In this document: positions 1 to 11,801 of the stretch, piece after piece
Position numbering within the stretch: the stretch's first letter is position 1
How the letters are laid out: the number at the start of each line of letters is the position of its first letter
From: Asterias rubens
Lineage: Eukaryota; Echinodermata; Asteroidea; Forcipulatida; Asteriidae
Reading direction: 5' to 3'
DNA: 64,000 bases
Assembly: GCF_902459465.1 (NCBI RefSeq)
Contig: NC_047082.1
Span: forward strand, 10,538,545-10,602,544
The notes under the pieces: model-generated
Database searches by the model: none
The model's input: only the letters and a program-made list of their open reading frames with translations
What the model was told of the DNA's origin: nothing
Translations under genes and position numbers: made by a program

Positions 1-705
1 GATTACCAAGTTTGCAATGATGACATGTTGCTTCGTTTGGCTACATGAATGACAATGATGCAAAGTCGCAAATCAAATGTGCCAAAATTAGCAATTTTGT
101 GTTACTGTATGAACAAACAAGTTGACACTGTAAATTCAAACAAGCAAGACAACTTACTGATCTTAATCCACTTTATTGAGACAAGAATTTCTGTAAATAC
201 CCAAACAAGGTGGTTTCCCAAGAAATGGGGGCTAATGGGAGACTTTCTGGGACGATAGAGGGCAGCAGACTTACCGGGTAAATCCATTGTTCTCAGAATT
301 ATGCGCATGTTCAGAACTACGTAAACAATGGAAATTTACCCGGTATGTCTGCTGCCACCTAGCGTTGGAAAGTCTCCTATTGTGTGTAATGTGCTCAATG
401 GTGCAAATCTTTGTGTAAACCATCCATGGTTCTGAAGCTTGACAGGTTTGACTATTGGTCATTACCAATTGACTGTTTAGCACAGTTAACGGTAATTTTG
501 GCACATTTGATGTGTGACTTTGCCTCATTGTCATTCATGTTACCAAACTCAGGAACATGTACATGTGTAATCATTGTACATGTGGTATCATTTGAAAGAG
601 GAACACTTCAGCTTTGCATTGATAATATAACATGTACAAAGACATTTATAAATAATAAAGATATACTTGATTTAAAAAAAGTTTCCTAACTTTTTGTGAG
701 CAGTT
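1..705. mobile_element. Tc1-family non-autonomous copy, left end beyond the window
   Basis: The right end (TTTCCTAACTTTTTGTGAGC then AGTT and TA) and internal blocks such as TGGTGCAAATCTTTGTGTAA match the complete element at 33212-34273. The left inverted repeat is cut by the window start. The transposase region is absent and a MITE (237-378) sits in its place. No coding sequence is supported. Confidence 0.82.
237..378. mobile_element. MITE, GGCAGCAGAC family, nested in the Tc1 copy
   Basis: Inverted ends GGGAGACTTTC...GGCAGCAGACTTACCGGGTA pair with the complement TACCCGGTATGTCTGCTGCC...GAAAGTCTCC. A second copy lies at 31598-31728. There is no coding capacity. Confidence 0.85.
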
Positions 706-718
706 TATATGTATAGCA

Positions 719-793
719 AGACAGTTCTCTAAAGAAAAAACTCTATCTAGCAAGTAGACACACACATGGCGTTACCGCAAACCAAATTCATGA
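719..793 (+). mobile_element. Putative Penelope-like fragment
   Basis: AGACAGTTCTCTAAAG, AGCAAGTAGACACACACATG and GTTACCGCAAACCAAAT match parts of 8501-8777 and of the reverse of 54330-54420. Only about 75 bp of the element is left, directly beside the Tc1 end. Confidence 0.45.
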
Positions 794-805
794 CATTGCT
801 AGGAA

Positions 806-2844
806 CACTTGATCTTTTTCACCCATGTTCCTGCAGTACGAAGGCTCATTGCATTTGATTGAACAAGATTTCATATAACGTTGAGTCGTGAGTGACTGCA
901 GTTGACATGTACTTACGATTGCATCTTCTCTGAATGAATCTCAGCTTGCAGCTGGCTCGATACGTGGCGAAGCGAATAACGTCAAAATTCTGACTCCCTG
1001 CAAGAGGAGAAAGAAGAAATATTCTTGGTTGATATTGAAAAAAGTTAATACATAGGCAAAGTACATGTATCCTGACATTTTCCTGCAGATCGCCTAGTGT
1101 AAAAAAAAAACATGTACATGTAGGACACACAATTTTGAGACGCCGTTATAATGAAATAAGATTTTAACCAGCGGAATATCCGGAGGAAGTCTTTCTGACA
1201 ACATGTTTTGAGATTTGAACGGCCTGAATTATTTGTCATAACATGGCAAAAAATCGAGTTCCAGATGTTTAATGAAAATGGAGTTCCAGTTTTTTTAATT
1301 GACAACTGTGGCCGTCCATCATTTTGTAATTTCAAACCACTTCGTTTTTGGATTAAAATACTTCGTTGGTACCTGAAGCGGGATTACATGCATGAATATT
1401 TTAAAAACCAGAATGCCATTTTCCAAGTCCAAAACCTGTACACACTTTTCCTATTGTCCTATTTTCAAAACTTATAAACAAATTTATTTATTTTGAGCTG
1501 GGGAAAGCACAAGAACCATGACTGGTGATTACTCTTTTTGTGTTCTCCTCAGATTCAATAACAACTAACTTCTCATTATGAGATTGTGTTCTTTTTTTTC
1601 ATAATGATTGTTTGTTGTATACGTACAGTTAAAGGTACTATCCCTTTAATGTTATCTGTGGAATTTTCATTCCGATCCAACTTTCCAAGCTCATAAATTT
1701 CAACCCAAATTACCAGTACCCTCAGCAACTGTAATCCGGCACCTCCGCCAATATCTCATTTTGATTGCTGCCATTTGTGGGAAATTCCAGCTCAATATTT
1801 AGCCAACCGCAATGCCCTATAATTGGCTATATACGGATGAATGAATAGCTAGATCGAGCCGATTGAAATCAGATATCAGAACCTGCTCCTGGTAACGATG
1901 GAGACTTTATAACTACAAAGTCTGATACAGCCGGGTCTCAACTTTCATATTTTGCCGTTTAAACCCTAGGCTTGCTTTGTGGCCAGTCTGGAGGCAGCAG
2001 CATTCCGTACAATACTTGGGGGTTAGATCTAAGAGTTGATAACGCATACTGTCCCGTCAGGATGGAACGACTGTTAGGAACTCATTGTTTGCTTCGTGCT
2101 ATTCTTTGATGGAATCATCATACTCATAAATTTATAAAATTGAAGCTTGTTGATTTTGAAAGTGATCCTACTCAATGCTGCTTCCGAGAAGGCAGCTATA
2201 AAAGAAAGAAGTTGCTGTTGCTTTTTTGTTTTTGTAAGTAGACCTCCACTCATTGTTCAGTCACATACAATGTACATGTACAAAGTGCGCCGTCTCTGAA
2301 ATGGCTAGTGTCAAGAGCAAACATGATACTTGTGTTCATGAGGACAAGGCATTTTCTGGGTGAAGGGCACGTCAGAGAGAAATATTAAGTCATACTCCAA
2401 GCTGTTTCAGGGGCACCAAGGCAACGACCAGCTTGGCATCAAGGCTGCTCACTCCGTTGCCTCCGGGAAGAATCAGGCCTGCAAGAAGGACTTTCAAGGT
2501 GGTTTGTTTGTTTTTTGTTTCCATGTTCTTCTCAACCACGCAACTTGGCAAAACTCCCACAAAATGGTGTCCCAAAGTTGGCAACCTGGCAACAGCCAAT
2601 CTCTCTTTGGTTTTGAGCAGACATTATTTCTCACTATACATGTATGTCAATGTATGTAGTGATTTAACATACAGTAGGGGGGTCTTAATAAAAAATTTTA
2701 AAAACCACATCCCTGTGGCTACACATTGTGCGTTGTGCCACCGATTTAGTTCAACTCATTCAGTATGTTCTGCACAGCTCCGTTTTTCTTCAGCTTTATA
2801 AAACAATCTTGTTTATATCTTTATCTTGTTTATATCATTGCGGT
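806..2844. other. No gene recognised
   Basis: Short open frames here have no family features. The segment 1630-2250 is unusually free of the repeat families seen elsewhere and contains TATAAAAG at about 2191; it could be regulatory or an unrecognised low-copy sequence. Confidence 0.4.
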
Positions 2845-3050
2845 ACCCACTGCCAAAACATAAGGATTCAAACTGCCTCTAGCTACCGGGCAACCTCAAT
2901 AGTCTAGTTGGTAAGACACTGCTCTAGAATTGCAAGGGTCGTGGGTTCGAGTCCCACCCGAGTAACATGCCTGTGATTTATTTTCACAGGACTCAGGAAA
3001 AGTACCGAGTATACAGTGCCAACACACATCGGTGTGTGGGTAATAAAAAA
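2845..3050 (+). mobile_element. tRNA-derived SINE (family S1), near full length
   Basis: Pol III boxes are visible: A box TAGTCTAGTTGGTAAGAC and B box GGGTTCGAGTCCC (2898-2966). Then come a small hairpin (GCCTGTGATT...TTCACAGGACTC) and the tail GAGTATACAGTGCC...ACACATCGGTGTGTGGGTAA. It ends in an A-rich run. Other copies are 21611-21870 (minus), 48500-48650 (minus), pieces at 30028-30085 and 30540-30590, and a head-to-head pair at 61221-61409. The tRNA part is degenerate, so it is not a working tRNA gene. Confidence 0.85.
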
Positions 3051-4674
3051 AAATATCTTGTTTGGGTCTGTATTGTGAGCTTACTCATTTCGGTGATAAG
3101 CTGTCTCCGGTCTGCCATTGCCTTGTGCTGTGCTGTAGCTTCGTCGAGAGCTTGCAACTGTCCGGTCTCATCTAAAACAGGCGGAGGCCCTGCAAGTAAA
3201 AAAAACACAAACAGGCAAACGGTTGATCAAAAAATTGGCAGTGAAAATGTTGATACATGTAGGTTGCGATTTTCTTGGACCATGTACATTGTAATAATAG
3301 GCAACCCCTCGGAGTCCAGGAAGATGTTCTCCGCAGGTAAACCAAGTAAGACACACTACATATAATATACATGTACATGGATGTGTACCACGAAAGGGAA
3401 ATGTCTCTTATGATTAAATGCTGCGTTTTTGAGTATTAAAGACAAATGGATCTCAATTTAACAACTGCCTTCAGCATACATTGCATCTGACAAACACGGA
3501 CACCACAGCAGTTCAAGTACCAGTACCAGTACGTGTACGAATGCCACAGAAGTAGCAAAAGAGGCGGTACCCATACACGTACATGTAGGAACATACACAT
3601 CTGCAGGCTGCAGCATTCCAACGCAATAGGCCTATGTACATGTAATCCATTTACTTAATAGATGCAAATATTGACAGATTCGTGTATTATAGTGGTTACA
3701 ATTATGATATTATACAAGTGACATGTGCATTTATAAAGAAGAAAAAAAGGGAAGAGATTCTTGTGGTCGTACTTGGCAACGATCACACACACTCCTGTCA
3801 TTTCTGGAAAAAATAGAATTCAATCAATTAACGTCACTCAAAATGTATGATCCATCACCATCAACAGGTTGATAGTGATACATAGAGCCTAGATTTCTCT
3901 CTGCGTCTTACCCGGGCATGGTTCCACAGACAACGGTTTCCCCATCAATGCTTTTTAACGAAGAAAAAAACAGGGCCACGATCGACAAGTGCCAGAAAGA
4001 TGACGAGACCTCAATGTCCGCAAGAGTGTCTTCAGTTGATACAAGTTTTGGATCCTCGATCCATCTCGATAGTGAGGGACAACTCCTAAGTCGCGTATCG
4101 GAGGCGTCCGAGGATTGTCCGGGGCTATAAAAAAAAAACCTCAAGCCCTTGCGTCCCCAAAGGGTTAAAGATGTGACGCCTTTTTTAGAGGCTATAGACT
4201 GTAAGTATGGTAAACACGCCAAGGTCTTTCCTGCTAATCGAGTCTTAATGACATGCAGTGATTTAGACTGGACACCGTTTATCACTCCGGGCAAAATGTC
4301 AAAATAAAAAAGAAACGGGCGGGATCAATAAACGACGTTGCGGGCATGCGAGGAGGAGTATCGGAATGGCGCTGAATAAATCTCAGCGATTAATTACGGA
4401 ATCTTTAGACTTGTAATGAGTATACTGTGTATGGTGCATGAACATTCCACTGACTTTATTACATATTACTTGTACATCCCATGTGCATGTACAGTGTACC
4501 AAGAATTTATACGAACTTGTCTTGTCATTGAAAACACACAGTCAATAAAAGAATTCGACAAGTTTAATGTATGTGGAAGATTAACGGATCTTTCAAACTT
4601 ATCGCTTATTCCGGTAACAAAGCCTGGCAACCCAACGTACACTTCACAAATAAAAAATATTCATTCCCCTTTAA
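3051..4674. other. No confirmed gene; one weak coding candidate
   Basis: The frame at 3918-4130 (plus) encodes a 70-residue acidic, serine-rich peptide beginning MVPQTTVSPSMLFNEEKNRA. Its composition is more protein-like than its neighbours, but it has no recognised domain, and the minus strand is also open there. It may be a 5' exon or chance. Nothing else was identified in this stretch. Confidence 0.2.
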
Positions 4675-5053
4675 AGACGATGGACACTATATGGTAATTG
4701 TCAAAGACTAGTCATAACATTTTGTGTATCTCAACATGCATAAAATAACAAACCTGTGAAAATTTGAGCTCAATCGGTCGTCGAAGTTGCGAGATAATAT
4801 GAAAGAAAAAAACACCCTTGTCACACGAAAGTTGTGTGCTTTCTGATGCTTGATTTTGAGACCTCAAATTCTAAACTTGAGGTCTCGAAATCAAATTCGT
4901 GGAAAATTACTTCTTTCTCATAAGCTACGTCACTTCAGAGGGAGCCGTTTCTCACAATGTTTTATACTATCAACCTCTCCCTATTACTCGTAATCAAGAA
5001 AGGTTTTACGATGATAATTATTTTGAGTAATTACCAATAGTGTCCACTGCCTT
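4675..5053 (+). mobile_element. FA element (GGACACTATTGGTAATT family)
   Basis: Left end GATGGACACTATATGGTAAT and right end ACCAATAGTGTCCACTGCCT form terminal inverted repeats. Internal landmarks common to the family are TGAAAATTTGAGCTCAAT, TCGTCGAAGTTGCGAGATAA, an inverted GAGACCTCAA/TTGAGGTCTC pair, and CAGAGGGAGCCGTTTCTCAC. It is non-coding and non-autonomous. Confidence 0.88.
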
Positions 5054-5227
5054 CAAAATCTTGTCTGTAAAATGTAGGCCATTTGAACAGTATTTTTTTG
5101 TTTAAATCTCCATCCCATCATCTTATGCCTGATGGCATTACATGTCAATACAAGTTAAGAGGTCTCCAAGGTGATGAGGAGAGAGTCAGCAGGAGTGTCT
5201 CCTTGCTAAGATGTCTTGCTCTCCTCA

Positions 5228-5740
5228 TTAAAGGCACTGGACACAGGTGGTAATTACTCAAAATAATTTTTTAGCATGAAACCTTACTTGTTACTTGGTA
5301 ACGAGCAATGGAGAGCTGTTGATTCAAAACCATTGTGAGAAATGGCCCCTTCCTCCATGCTCTGAAGTAACATAGTTTTGAGAAAAAGGTATGTTCGCAC
5401 TCAATTAATTAAAGACTAAAAGCTGTAAAGCCTTTTATTAGCCACCTCAAAGCACACAAATTTGTGGAACAAGGGTGTTTTTTTCTAACATTATTCTCGT
5501 ACAACTTCGATGACCAATTAAGTCCAAATTTTCACAGAGTTGTTATTTTATGCATACATTTGTAGGGATACACCCCTCAAGTGAGAATCATACTTTGACA
5601 AATGATAATAATAACAAAAATAGTAAGTTTTTATATAGCGCTTTTCACACGCGAAGGGCGTCCCAAAGCGCTTCACATTATTACCTCTGGCTACTGGGCC
5701 TTAAATCATTACCAAATGTGTCCAGCATGTCCAGTGCCTT
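5228..5740 (-). mobile_element. FA element with a nested SINE tail
   Basis: The family's terminal repeats are at AAAGGCACTGGACAC (left) and TGTCCAGTGCCTT (right), in inverted orientation to 4675-5053. It is diverged internally. Around 5602-5706 it is interrupted by a TTATATAGCGCTTTTCACAC-type SINE tail with an ATA-rich start. Confidence 0.78.
5602..5706 (-). mobile_element. SINE tail fragment (S2 type) inside an FA element
   Basis: On the minus strand it reads AGGCCCAGTAGCCAGAGG, GAAGCGCTTTGGGACGCCCT, GCGCTATATAAAAACTTA and then an ATT-rich 3' end, the same order as the tails at 12786-12885 and 22950-23040. Confidence 0.75.
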
Positions 5741-5906
5741 AAGCCCGGTTCATACTTCCTGCGAATGCGAAGCGAATGTTGACGTCACAAATTCGCAACA
5801 AATAATTCGCAGCAGTTGAACTCTACTCACTTGCGACTATCGCTGCGAAAGGAGGGTTGTGACGTCAAATTCGCTTCGCATTCGCATGAAGTATGAACCG
5901 GGCTTT
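5741..5906. mobile_element. MITE with AAGCCCGGTTCATACTTC ends
   Basis: The left arm AAGCCCGGTTCATACTTCCT plus GCGAATGCGAAGCGAA pairs with the right arm TTCGCTTCGCATTCGCATGA plus AGTATGAACCGGGCTT. A partial end recurs near 26193 (GAAGCCCGGGTCATACTTCA). It abuts the FA element directly. Confidence 0.88.
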
Positions 5907-5939
5907 ACATACATGTAGGTTTAAAAATCACTCTGAAAA

Positions 5940-6319
5940 TTAAAGGCAATAAAAACTTACTTGGCAAGACGTACTACATGTAGCAGCTACATTTTGATAC
6001 ATTTTGAGAAAGATACATTTTGAGAAAGTTTTCACATCAAAGTACTGAGGTTATGGGAAAAAAGTGTCACTTTTTATCCCCACAAAGTCGAATCTCAGAA
6101 GTAAATAGTGTATTCCTGTTGCAGATTATTCTTCCTGCGCGAACATTTAACTGCTCCATATTTTGGCACAGGATACACTGTATCTCAAAAATGCCACCAC
6201 TTTTTTAAATGAAATTTTCACAGATTAGTTTTATGGTATCTCTATAAATACATGTACATCAATGTAAGATTGAAACAAATAGTGTTTCCCAATTACCAAA
6301 AGTCTACAATCCCTTTAAG
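5940..6319 (+). mobile_element. TTAAAGG-ended element (family FD)
   Basis: It starts TTAAAGGCAATAAAAACTTA and ends AATCCCTTTAA. Internal motifs such as GCTCCATATTTTGGCAC and TGTATCTCAAAAATGCCACC are shared with 10452-10690 and 17195-18010. Non-coding. Confidence 0.6.
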
Positions 6320-7812
6320 ACAGTAGTCCAGCCTCCTCCAAAAAAAGACTCTAGGCGAACCGTGTACTGTATAAACCTGCAGAAGCTCAATGCATCTTAT
6401 TTGTTGTTTGTAGTACAGAAGGGGAAAATTGGAACATGAAGACGAGGGGATGAGAAATGGTGGGGAGGAGGAGGAGGAGTAAGATGAATCTCTATGCAGG
6501 ATTTTAATGAGGTGAGGGAGGAGGAGAGGAGGCGGAGAGGAATACGACGATTAGGGGAAATGAAAAGAACGATGATGCTGGAAATTGTGATTTAAACAAT
6601 AACTCGTTTCTAATGAGATATGATGGATGGAAATCAGATGGTTCAAACTGGGGGGGGGGCGGAGGAAAGACAAGATTGAGGGAAGAAAAGTGACAACAAG
6701 GAATTATTATTAAGATATGAAGGAGATGAAAAACCTACACTGTATTGACTTTTTGTGACTGTGAAGGATAAGGACAGGAAATGAGGTTTCTCATGATCAA
6801 TGGCTCAGGTTATATTTAAATCCCCAGATGTTTTCTTTAAAATATATTTTTTTGTATTCAAGTTTGCCCCAAACAAGGCACTGGGTCATGTTGATGACAT
6901 TGGCTATAGGAAGGAATTTCTTTAGATGAAAATAACTCAGGGAGCTAAAGGTAGATATTTGTATTCCTCTTTGAATCAGTCTTGGTTGTAGAATTGAGGA
7001 AAACATTCACCACCAGGCAAGGAGTTCCAAAGAGATGCAAGATGTGTAATAAATCCGTTTGATGGCTTTTTGTTCTACATCTCAGCAAAGCAAAAGGTAT
7101 TGAACACATGGGTGAGAAAAAGGAGAAAGCCTGGTTTCTAGCCCATAGGAGGGACCAGGTCGACGGGACACACTGGCATGACTGGTTGCCTATTACCATG
7201 AGAACTTCTGTAGAAAAGATAGCTCGAGGCAGAGAGAGGCTGGCTACATACATATAATTTATCTCCGGTCTACAGTCCTCCGCCAATGCAAAGGACTATT
7301 CTTTGGGCATGTTGTGTAGGATTTTAATCATCCTATAGTAACCTCCATTGATTGAATATGGAAGCATATGGAGGCAATGTTAAAAAACAAGACATGAAAT
7401 AGCAGTCTGGTACAGATCTACGCCTGCTGGCAGAGGATCACCGTATTGAAACATCTCCTCTGTCACTCAATTGACTCTGCTTGCATCTTCTTCGGTTCGT
7501 AGCAAATATCTCCGGGGCAAATTTGCACTTCGTTTTCAGCAGGCCAGGTATTAAAATGAATGGCCGGATAATAAGAAATAACAGTTAATGTTTCTATGAA
7601 ATATAATGAGGATTTCTTCACCGGGCATAGAGGGTTGCGGAAGAAGATTGAATGCACGCTGTGGATGTCATGGGATCGAGTGTAGTGGAATGAAGAAGAC
7701 CACAATCCAAGTTGTACATGTATATGTGCAGGTTGTTTCTCAGAAAGTACAGGGTTATGCACATGATGTACGTGTAGTGCATGTTTGTATATTCCAAAAG
7801 AAGATCAAAATT
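6320..7812. other. No gene recognised; purine-rich tract at 6420-6720
   Basis: The plus strand is dominated by G and A over about 300 bp (many GAGGAGGAGG runs and a G9 at about 6651). No open frame shows family features. The rest of the stretch is unassigned. Confidence 0.4.
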
Positions 7813-8118
7813 TAAAGCCCTTTTCACATGACCAGTAATTTAGCTAGGGTCCCTTGCTTAATTTTAGCATACATAGTACACATGTACACACATGTAGTTG
7901 TGAAGTTTGACAAATTTGCACTTCTTTTGAAATGACAATTTGGACTATCCATTGCCAAAGTTCCCTGTAAGTGAAATATCACATTTGCCATCCTTTATGG
8001 ACAGTACAAATGTATACATAAACTTTGTCGTCCTTTTACACGAGGTGCAACTTCGCAACCTTGCTTAGATAAAGCAAGGGACCCTTGCTTAATTGCTGCC
8101 GTGTGAAAAGGGTTTTTA
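7813..8118. mobile_element. MITE with AAAGCCCTTTTCACA ends
   Basis: The ends AAAGCCCTTTTCACATGACC and CCGTGTGAAAAGGGTTTTT, with internal AGGGTCCCTTGCTTAATT versus AAGCAAGGGACCCTTGCTTA, form long imperfect inverted repeats. Confidence 0.75.
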
Positions 8119-8500
8119 GACTCCAACCCACACCCTTTTATTTCCACGTAGTGTTTATATACCAAGTCCCTGTAAGTTCGTGTACCTAAAGTACGTAGAG
8201 TGTTCATGCATCTAAGGCCTTGACCTTCTAGGGGAAAAACGAGTAGGAGAACACGTATTTAATTAGTGATTTTGAGTGTCAGCAAAAATGTGTACAGTGC
8301 GTAGTGTATAAATTTCAAGCAACTTTTAATTAAAAAGACTCATTGTATGAGTCTATATTTTTGTAACAAATTGCTATCAATTCAGTGCTTAGTTTTGTGT
8401 TTTGCATTTAAAGGCTCCTGCATAACTGTACATAACATGTATGTGCTACATGAAATGTACCATAGTATGTAAACGTCTCTTATGTACATCATGTATTAGG

Positions 8501-8777
8501 CCAATTCAGAACTGACTCCGCGGCAGTACAGTTAATTACGATCCTATAAGCTAAAGTAGTAGTCCAGTCTAATTTCTATACCATCCGCCCTGGTAATAGT
8601 TAAAAAGCAGGACAGTTCTTTTCAGAACTGAGAAGTCTCCCGAACCTCCGATTATCTACTCCGCGGCAGTAGAATCAAGCAAGAGAACAAACTCTACGTG
8701 GCAAGTAGATACACACATGGTGTTACCGCAAACCAAATATACATTGATACCTCACCATACAATGCCTCAAATCCTAT
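8501..8777 (+). mobile_element. Putative Penelope-like non-coding fragment, plus orientation
   Basis: It begins CCAATTCAGAACTGACTCCG and includes ACTCCGCGGCAGTAGAATCA, GGCAAGTAGATACACACATG and GTGTTACCGCAAACC, followed by ACCTCACCATACAATGCCTC. It is the same sequence as 54330-54585 inverted, starting just downstream of the hammerhead-like motif there. Confidence 0.5.
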
Positions 8778-9132
8778 ATATGTATTAGGCCTACTTATAG
8801 TATCATTATGTATGTACCGTACTGTGCTTACAAGTACCAAGCACCATGTACATGTACATGAGGTAAGGTGTTGTACATTGTAAGCTGTGATTAAATGGTC
8901 AAAATGAACTTCATGTACAGCCCAAGATCCAAGGTTTTTATATTGAAAACCTACAAGAACTCCTACTAAAACTGTTTGTACACGTACACATGAACACGCA
9001 CTGAAGTACTGACAACCTGTACGTTCACCGTATTCCCTGTCTGCCTGGCATTATGCATCTGACCTATCGTCCGAACGCTTTAGTTATTAGCATATATTGA
9101 GTTTCCAATCCTTAGCAACCACCCTTTAATTC

Positions 9133-9640
9133 ATGCACAAAACAACGCTCCTAGGTTTCTTAGGCTCTTGCGTCACTCAGTCAATTGTTTCCCGGGCAAA
9201 TATCTTGCTATTGATTTACTTTAATAAAACATGTATGTAATTAGCAGAGGATGTAAAACATTTTGTAAAAATTATAATGAATGGCCTAAAAACAACTAAA
9301 AAAACAATGCACAAAACAGCACCCCTAGGTTTCTAAGGCTCTAGCGTCACTGCGTCAATTGTTTCCCGGGCAAATATCTTGCTATTGATTTACTTTAATA
9401 AAACATAGGCCTACATGTATGTAATTAGCAGAGGATGTAAAACATTTTGTAACAATTATAATGAATGGCCTAAAAACAACAAAAAAAACAATGCACAAAA
9501 CAGCACCCCTAGGTTTCTAAGACTCTAGCGTCACTGCATCAATTGTTTCCCGGGCAAATATCTTGCTATTGATTTACTTTAATAAAACATGTAATTAGAA
9601 GAGGATGTCAAACATTTTGTGAAAATTCTAATGGATGGTC
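9133..9640. repeat. Three-copy tandem repeat, unit about 175-185 bp
   Basis: Each copy has GCACAAAACA, CCTAGGTTTCT, GTCAATTGTTTCCCGGGCAA, ATCTTGCTATTGATTTACTT and TAATTAGCAGAGGATG. Starts are at about 9133, 9307 and 9491, and the last copy is eroded at its end. The second copy carries a GGCCTACATGTA insertion that explains the period difference. Confidence 0.9.
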
Positions 9641-9880
9641 CATATAAAACAAAATGTATTGTACACATTGTCTGAAGTGTGTTTACTGACAAACTTCCTG
9701 CAGAGACTAAGGGAATAATTAGCGAGAAAGCTCTCAAGGAAATGAATAAATTACACAAAGACCCAGGGGATGGTGTGCAGTATAATTGCAGTTTGGGCAA
9801 TTAATGAAGACAGTGTGTATTGGTTGCACATGTATAGCTTTTTTTAACTACATGTAAATGTCTTATTATTTTGTTAAAAC

Positions 9881-10266
9881 TTAAAGGAACGTTATAGAAT
9901 TGGTAAGAAACAGAAATCGTGAAGATCCCAGATTTACATTAAACTTACATGGTCTAATGATGATGATAGTAAAAAACATCCCTTGAAATATTTCTGTCTG
10001 AAATGTCATATTTGATGCAAAATAAATATTCTTATTTGCCTTTTGGAGTTTATCGCTCAGGGAGCGTTTTATTCATTTTTGTTTTTTGCATCGATGTCAC
10101 GCAAAATGTGCTAATTGGTTTTTCACTACTTTCTCGTGACCCAGATGGCCGATCTATCTCAAACTCCTACAGGTTTGTCAGTTTATTTATATGGTGAATT
10201 ACATAAAGTGCTTACACTGTCAGCAACTGTTTTGTTAGCAAAACCAATTCTGTAATGTTCCTTTAA
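9881..10266 (+). mobile_element. TTAAAGGAAC-ended element (family FC)
   Basis: It starts TTAAAGGAACGTTATAGAAT and ends AATTCTGTAATGTTCCTTTAA, an inverted pair. Internal GAAATATTTCTGTCTGAAAT and TCGCTCAGGGAGCGTTTTAT recur, inverted, in the copy at 15942-16296. Confidence 0.85.
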
Positions 10267-10451
10267 ATAATGGTTAAGTTGCCCATCAAGGAGTCCGAAG
10301 CAATAAATAAACAAGGGTTTAATCCAACCTTCCCATAAAGGAAAAATGTATTACTCCTGAGTACTCCTTATATTTTTTCATGATCTACATCTTGAAACAT
10401 ACGCTTGGAAGAGGTTGCGGATAATGGTACTGAAATCTTATCAAGCCAACT

Positions 10452-10690
10452 ATTAAAGGGAAGGTACACACATTTGGTAAAACTCCTAAAATGAATTATC
10501 AATAAAAAACCTATTAAGTAAAATGGTCTCAGCTTTTAATAGTACAGTTTAAAGCATTTGGAACGTCTCTCAGATTGCGTATTTCAATTCTAGATTATTA
10601 CTCCTGCGTGGACATAATTGCTCCGTATTTTCAGCAATACATGTATCTCAAAAACACGACCAACCTTTTTCACAGGTCAGTGTTGTTGTA
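10452..10690 (+). mobile_element. FD-family element, right end eroded
   Basis: TTAAAGGGAAGGTACACACA at the left, then TGCTCCGTATTTTCAGCAAT and ACACGACCAACCTTTTTCAC as in 5940-6319 and 17195. No clear right terminus. Confidence 0.55.
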
Positions 10691-10712
10691 TTTTAAAATG
10701 TTTTGTTTTTTA

Positions 10713-10815
10713 GTACTGCCAAAAATAGTAACTTTAATGGCCCGACGCCGCAAATGTAGATTGAAGAGAATAAAGTCGAAACGTCAGGCCATTAACTATT
10801 TTTTTTTGCAGTATA
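10713..10815. mobile_element. Small hairpin MITE
   Basis: TACTGCCAAAAATAGTAACT and AATGGCCCGACG on the left pair with CGTCAGGCCATT and AACTATTTTTTTTTGCAGTA on the right. Confidence 0.6.
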
Positions 10816-11445
10816 ATTTACGATAAAAAAAACAATTGCAAATGTCAAGGATCTGTGTATAATAAATACAAGGGGTACGTATAATAATTTTTATTGCGTT
10901 CTTCTAAAATGAAAGAGTTGACATTTGCATCTGACCTACATTCGTTGAGATTGTCTCGGCGTAATTTTCAGTGTGCCAGGCCTCTTAGATGCCTGCAATT
11001 GGCAGGTGGTCTTACTGACGTTCAATGTCATATCAATTTGTTATGAGTGATTAAGTTGCCTTGGGCTTTCTCTTCCACTGTTTTAATTTCATGGGAATTA
11101 GCGGGGCTAGTATTGGACCATAAATGAGAAATGGAAGTCAATTGATAAGTTTTATTTGCAAACAACTGGGACGTAGTACGCATACACATGACAATTAAGT
11201 CTTGTGTTTTATTTCGAATCGTTAGTCAAGTTTACAGAGATAAAAGGGTTCTTTAAAAATGACAGTTAAGAGGGTGTAGTATTGAAGTTAACAAAAGGAA
11301 GTTTACGTATTCCTTTTAAAGGTGTTATTTCCCTTTGGTGACGTGCTTGTAATTTTTTCTTTGTTGAAAAATACAAACAAATGTTTACACTGATTCCTCT
11401 TACTATGTACAGATGTATTGCAGTATAACCATAGCAAAGATTGTC

Positions 11446-11801
11446 ATAATAATAATAACAATAATAACAAATTCTTTTATAGCGCATTTCACAATAACCG
11501 TATCAATGCTCTTTACATTAGTGCCCTGGTCATGGGGCCAATAACATCCCTGTAATGTTTCTCAGCTCCCGTGGGAGTATACAGCCCTGAGCTGCCTGTA
11601 AGGCGCTTGTGGCTTTTTCATACACAATATCAACCTCTACCCTCGCAGGTACCCATTTATACCCCAGGGTGAAGAGAAGCAATTATAGTAAAGTGTCTTG
11701 CTCAAGGACACAAGTGTCACGACCGGGATTCAAACCCACACTCCTGTGAATCAGCACTAGAACTTGAATTCGATGCTCTTAACCACTCGGCCATGACACT
11801 C
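11446..11801 (-). mobile_element. tRNA-Leu-like SINE (family S2), full length
   Basis: Read on the minus strand the head is GTGTCATGGCCGAGTGGTTA followed later by GGGTTTGAATCCCGGTCGTG, an A/B-box pair like tRNA-Leu/Ser. The body includes CTTGAGCAAGACACTTTACT and GGTATAAATGGGTACCTGCG, and the tail is GCGCTATAAAAGAA with an ATT-rich end. About 355 bp. Confidence 0.85.

Noticed and set aside
2360..2801. Overlapping frames of 99 and 122 residues
   Set aside because: The two frames overlap in different phases, contain homopolymer-like stretches and have no recognisable family motif.
2898..2970. Functional tRNA gene
   Set aside because: The cloverleaf is imperfect and the sequence continues into a SINE body repeated elsewhere in the window.
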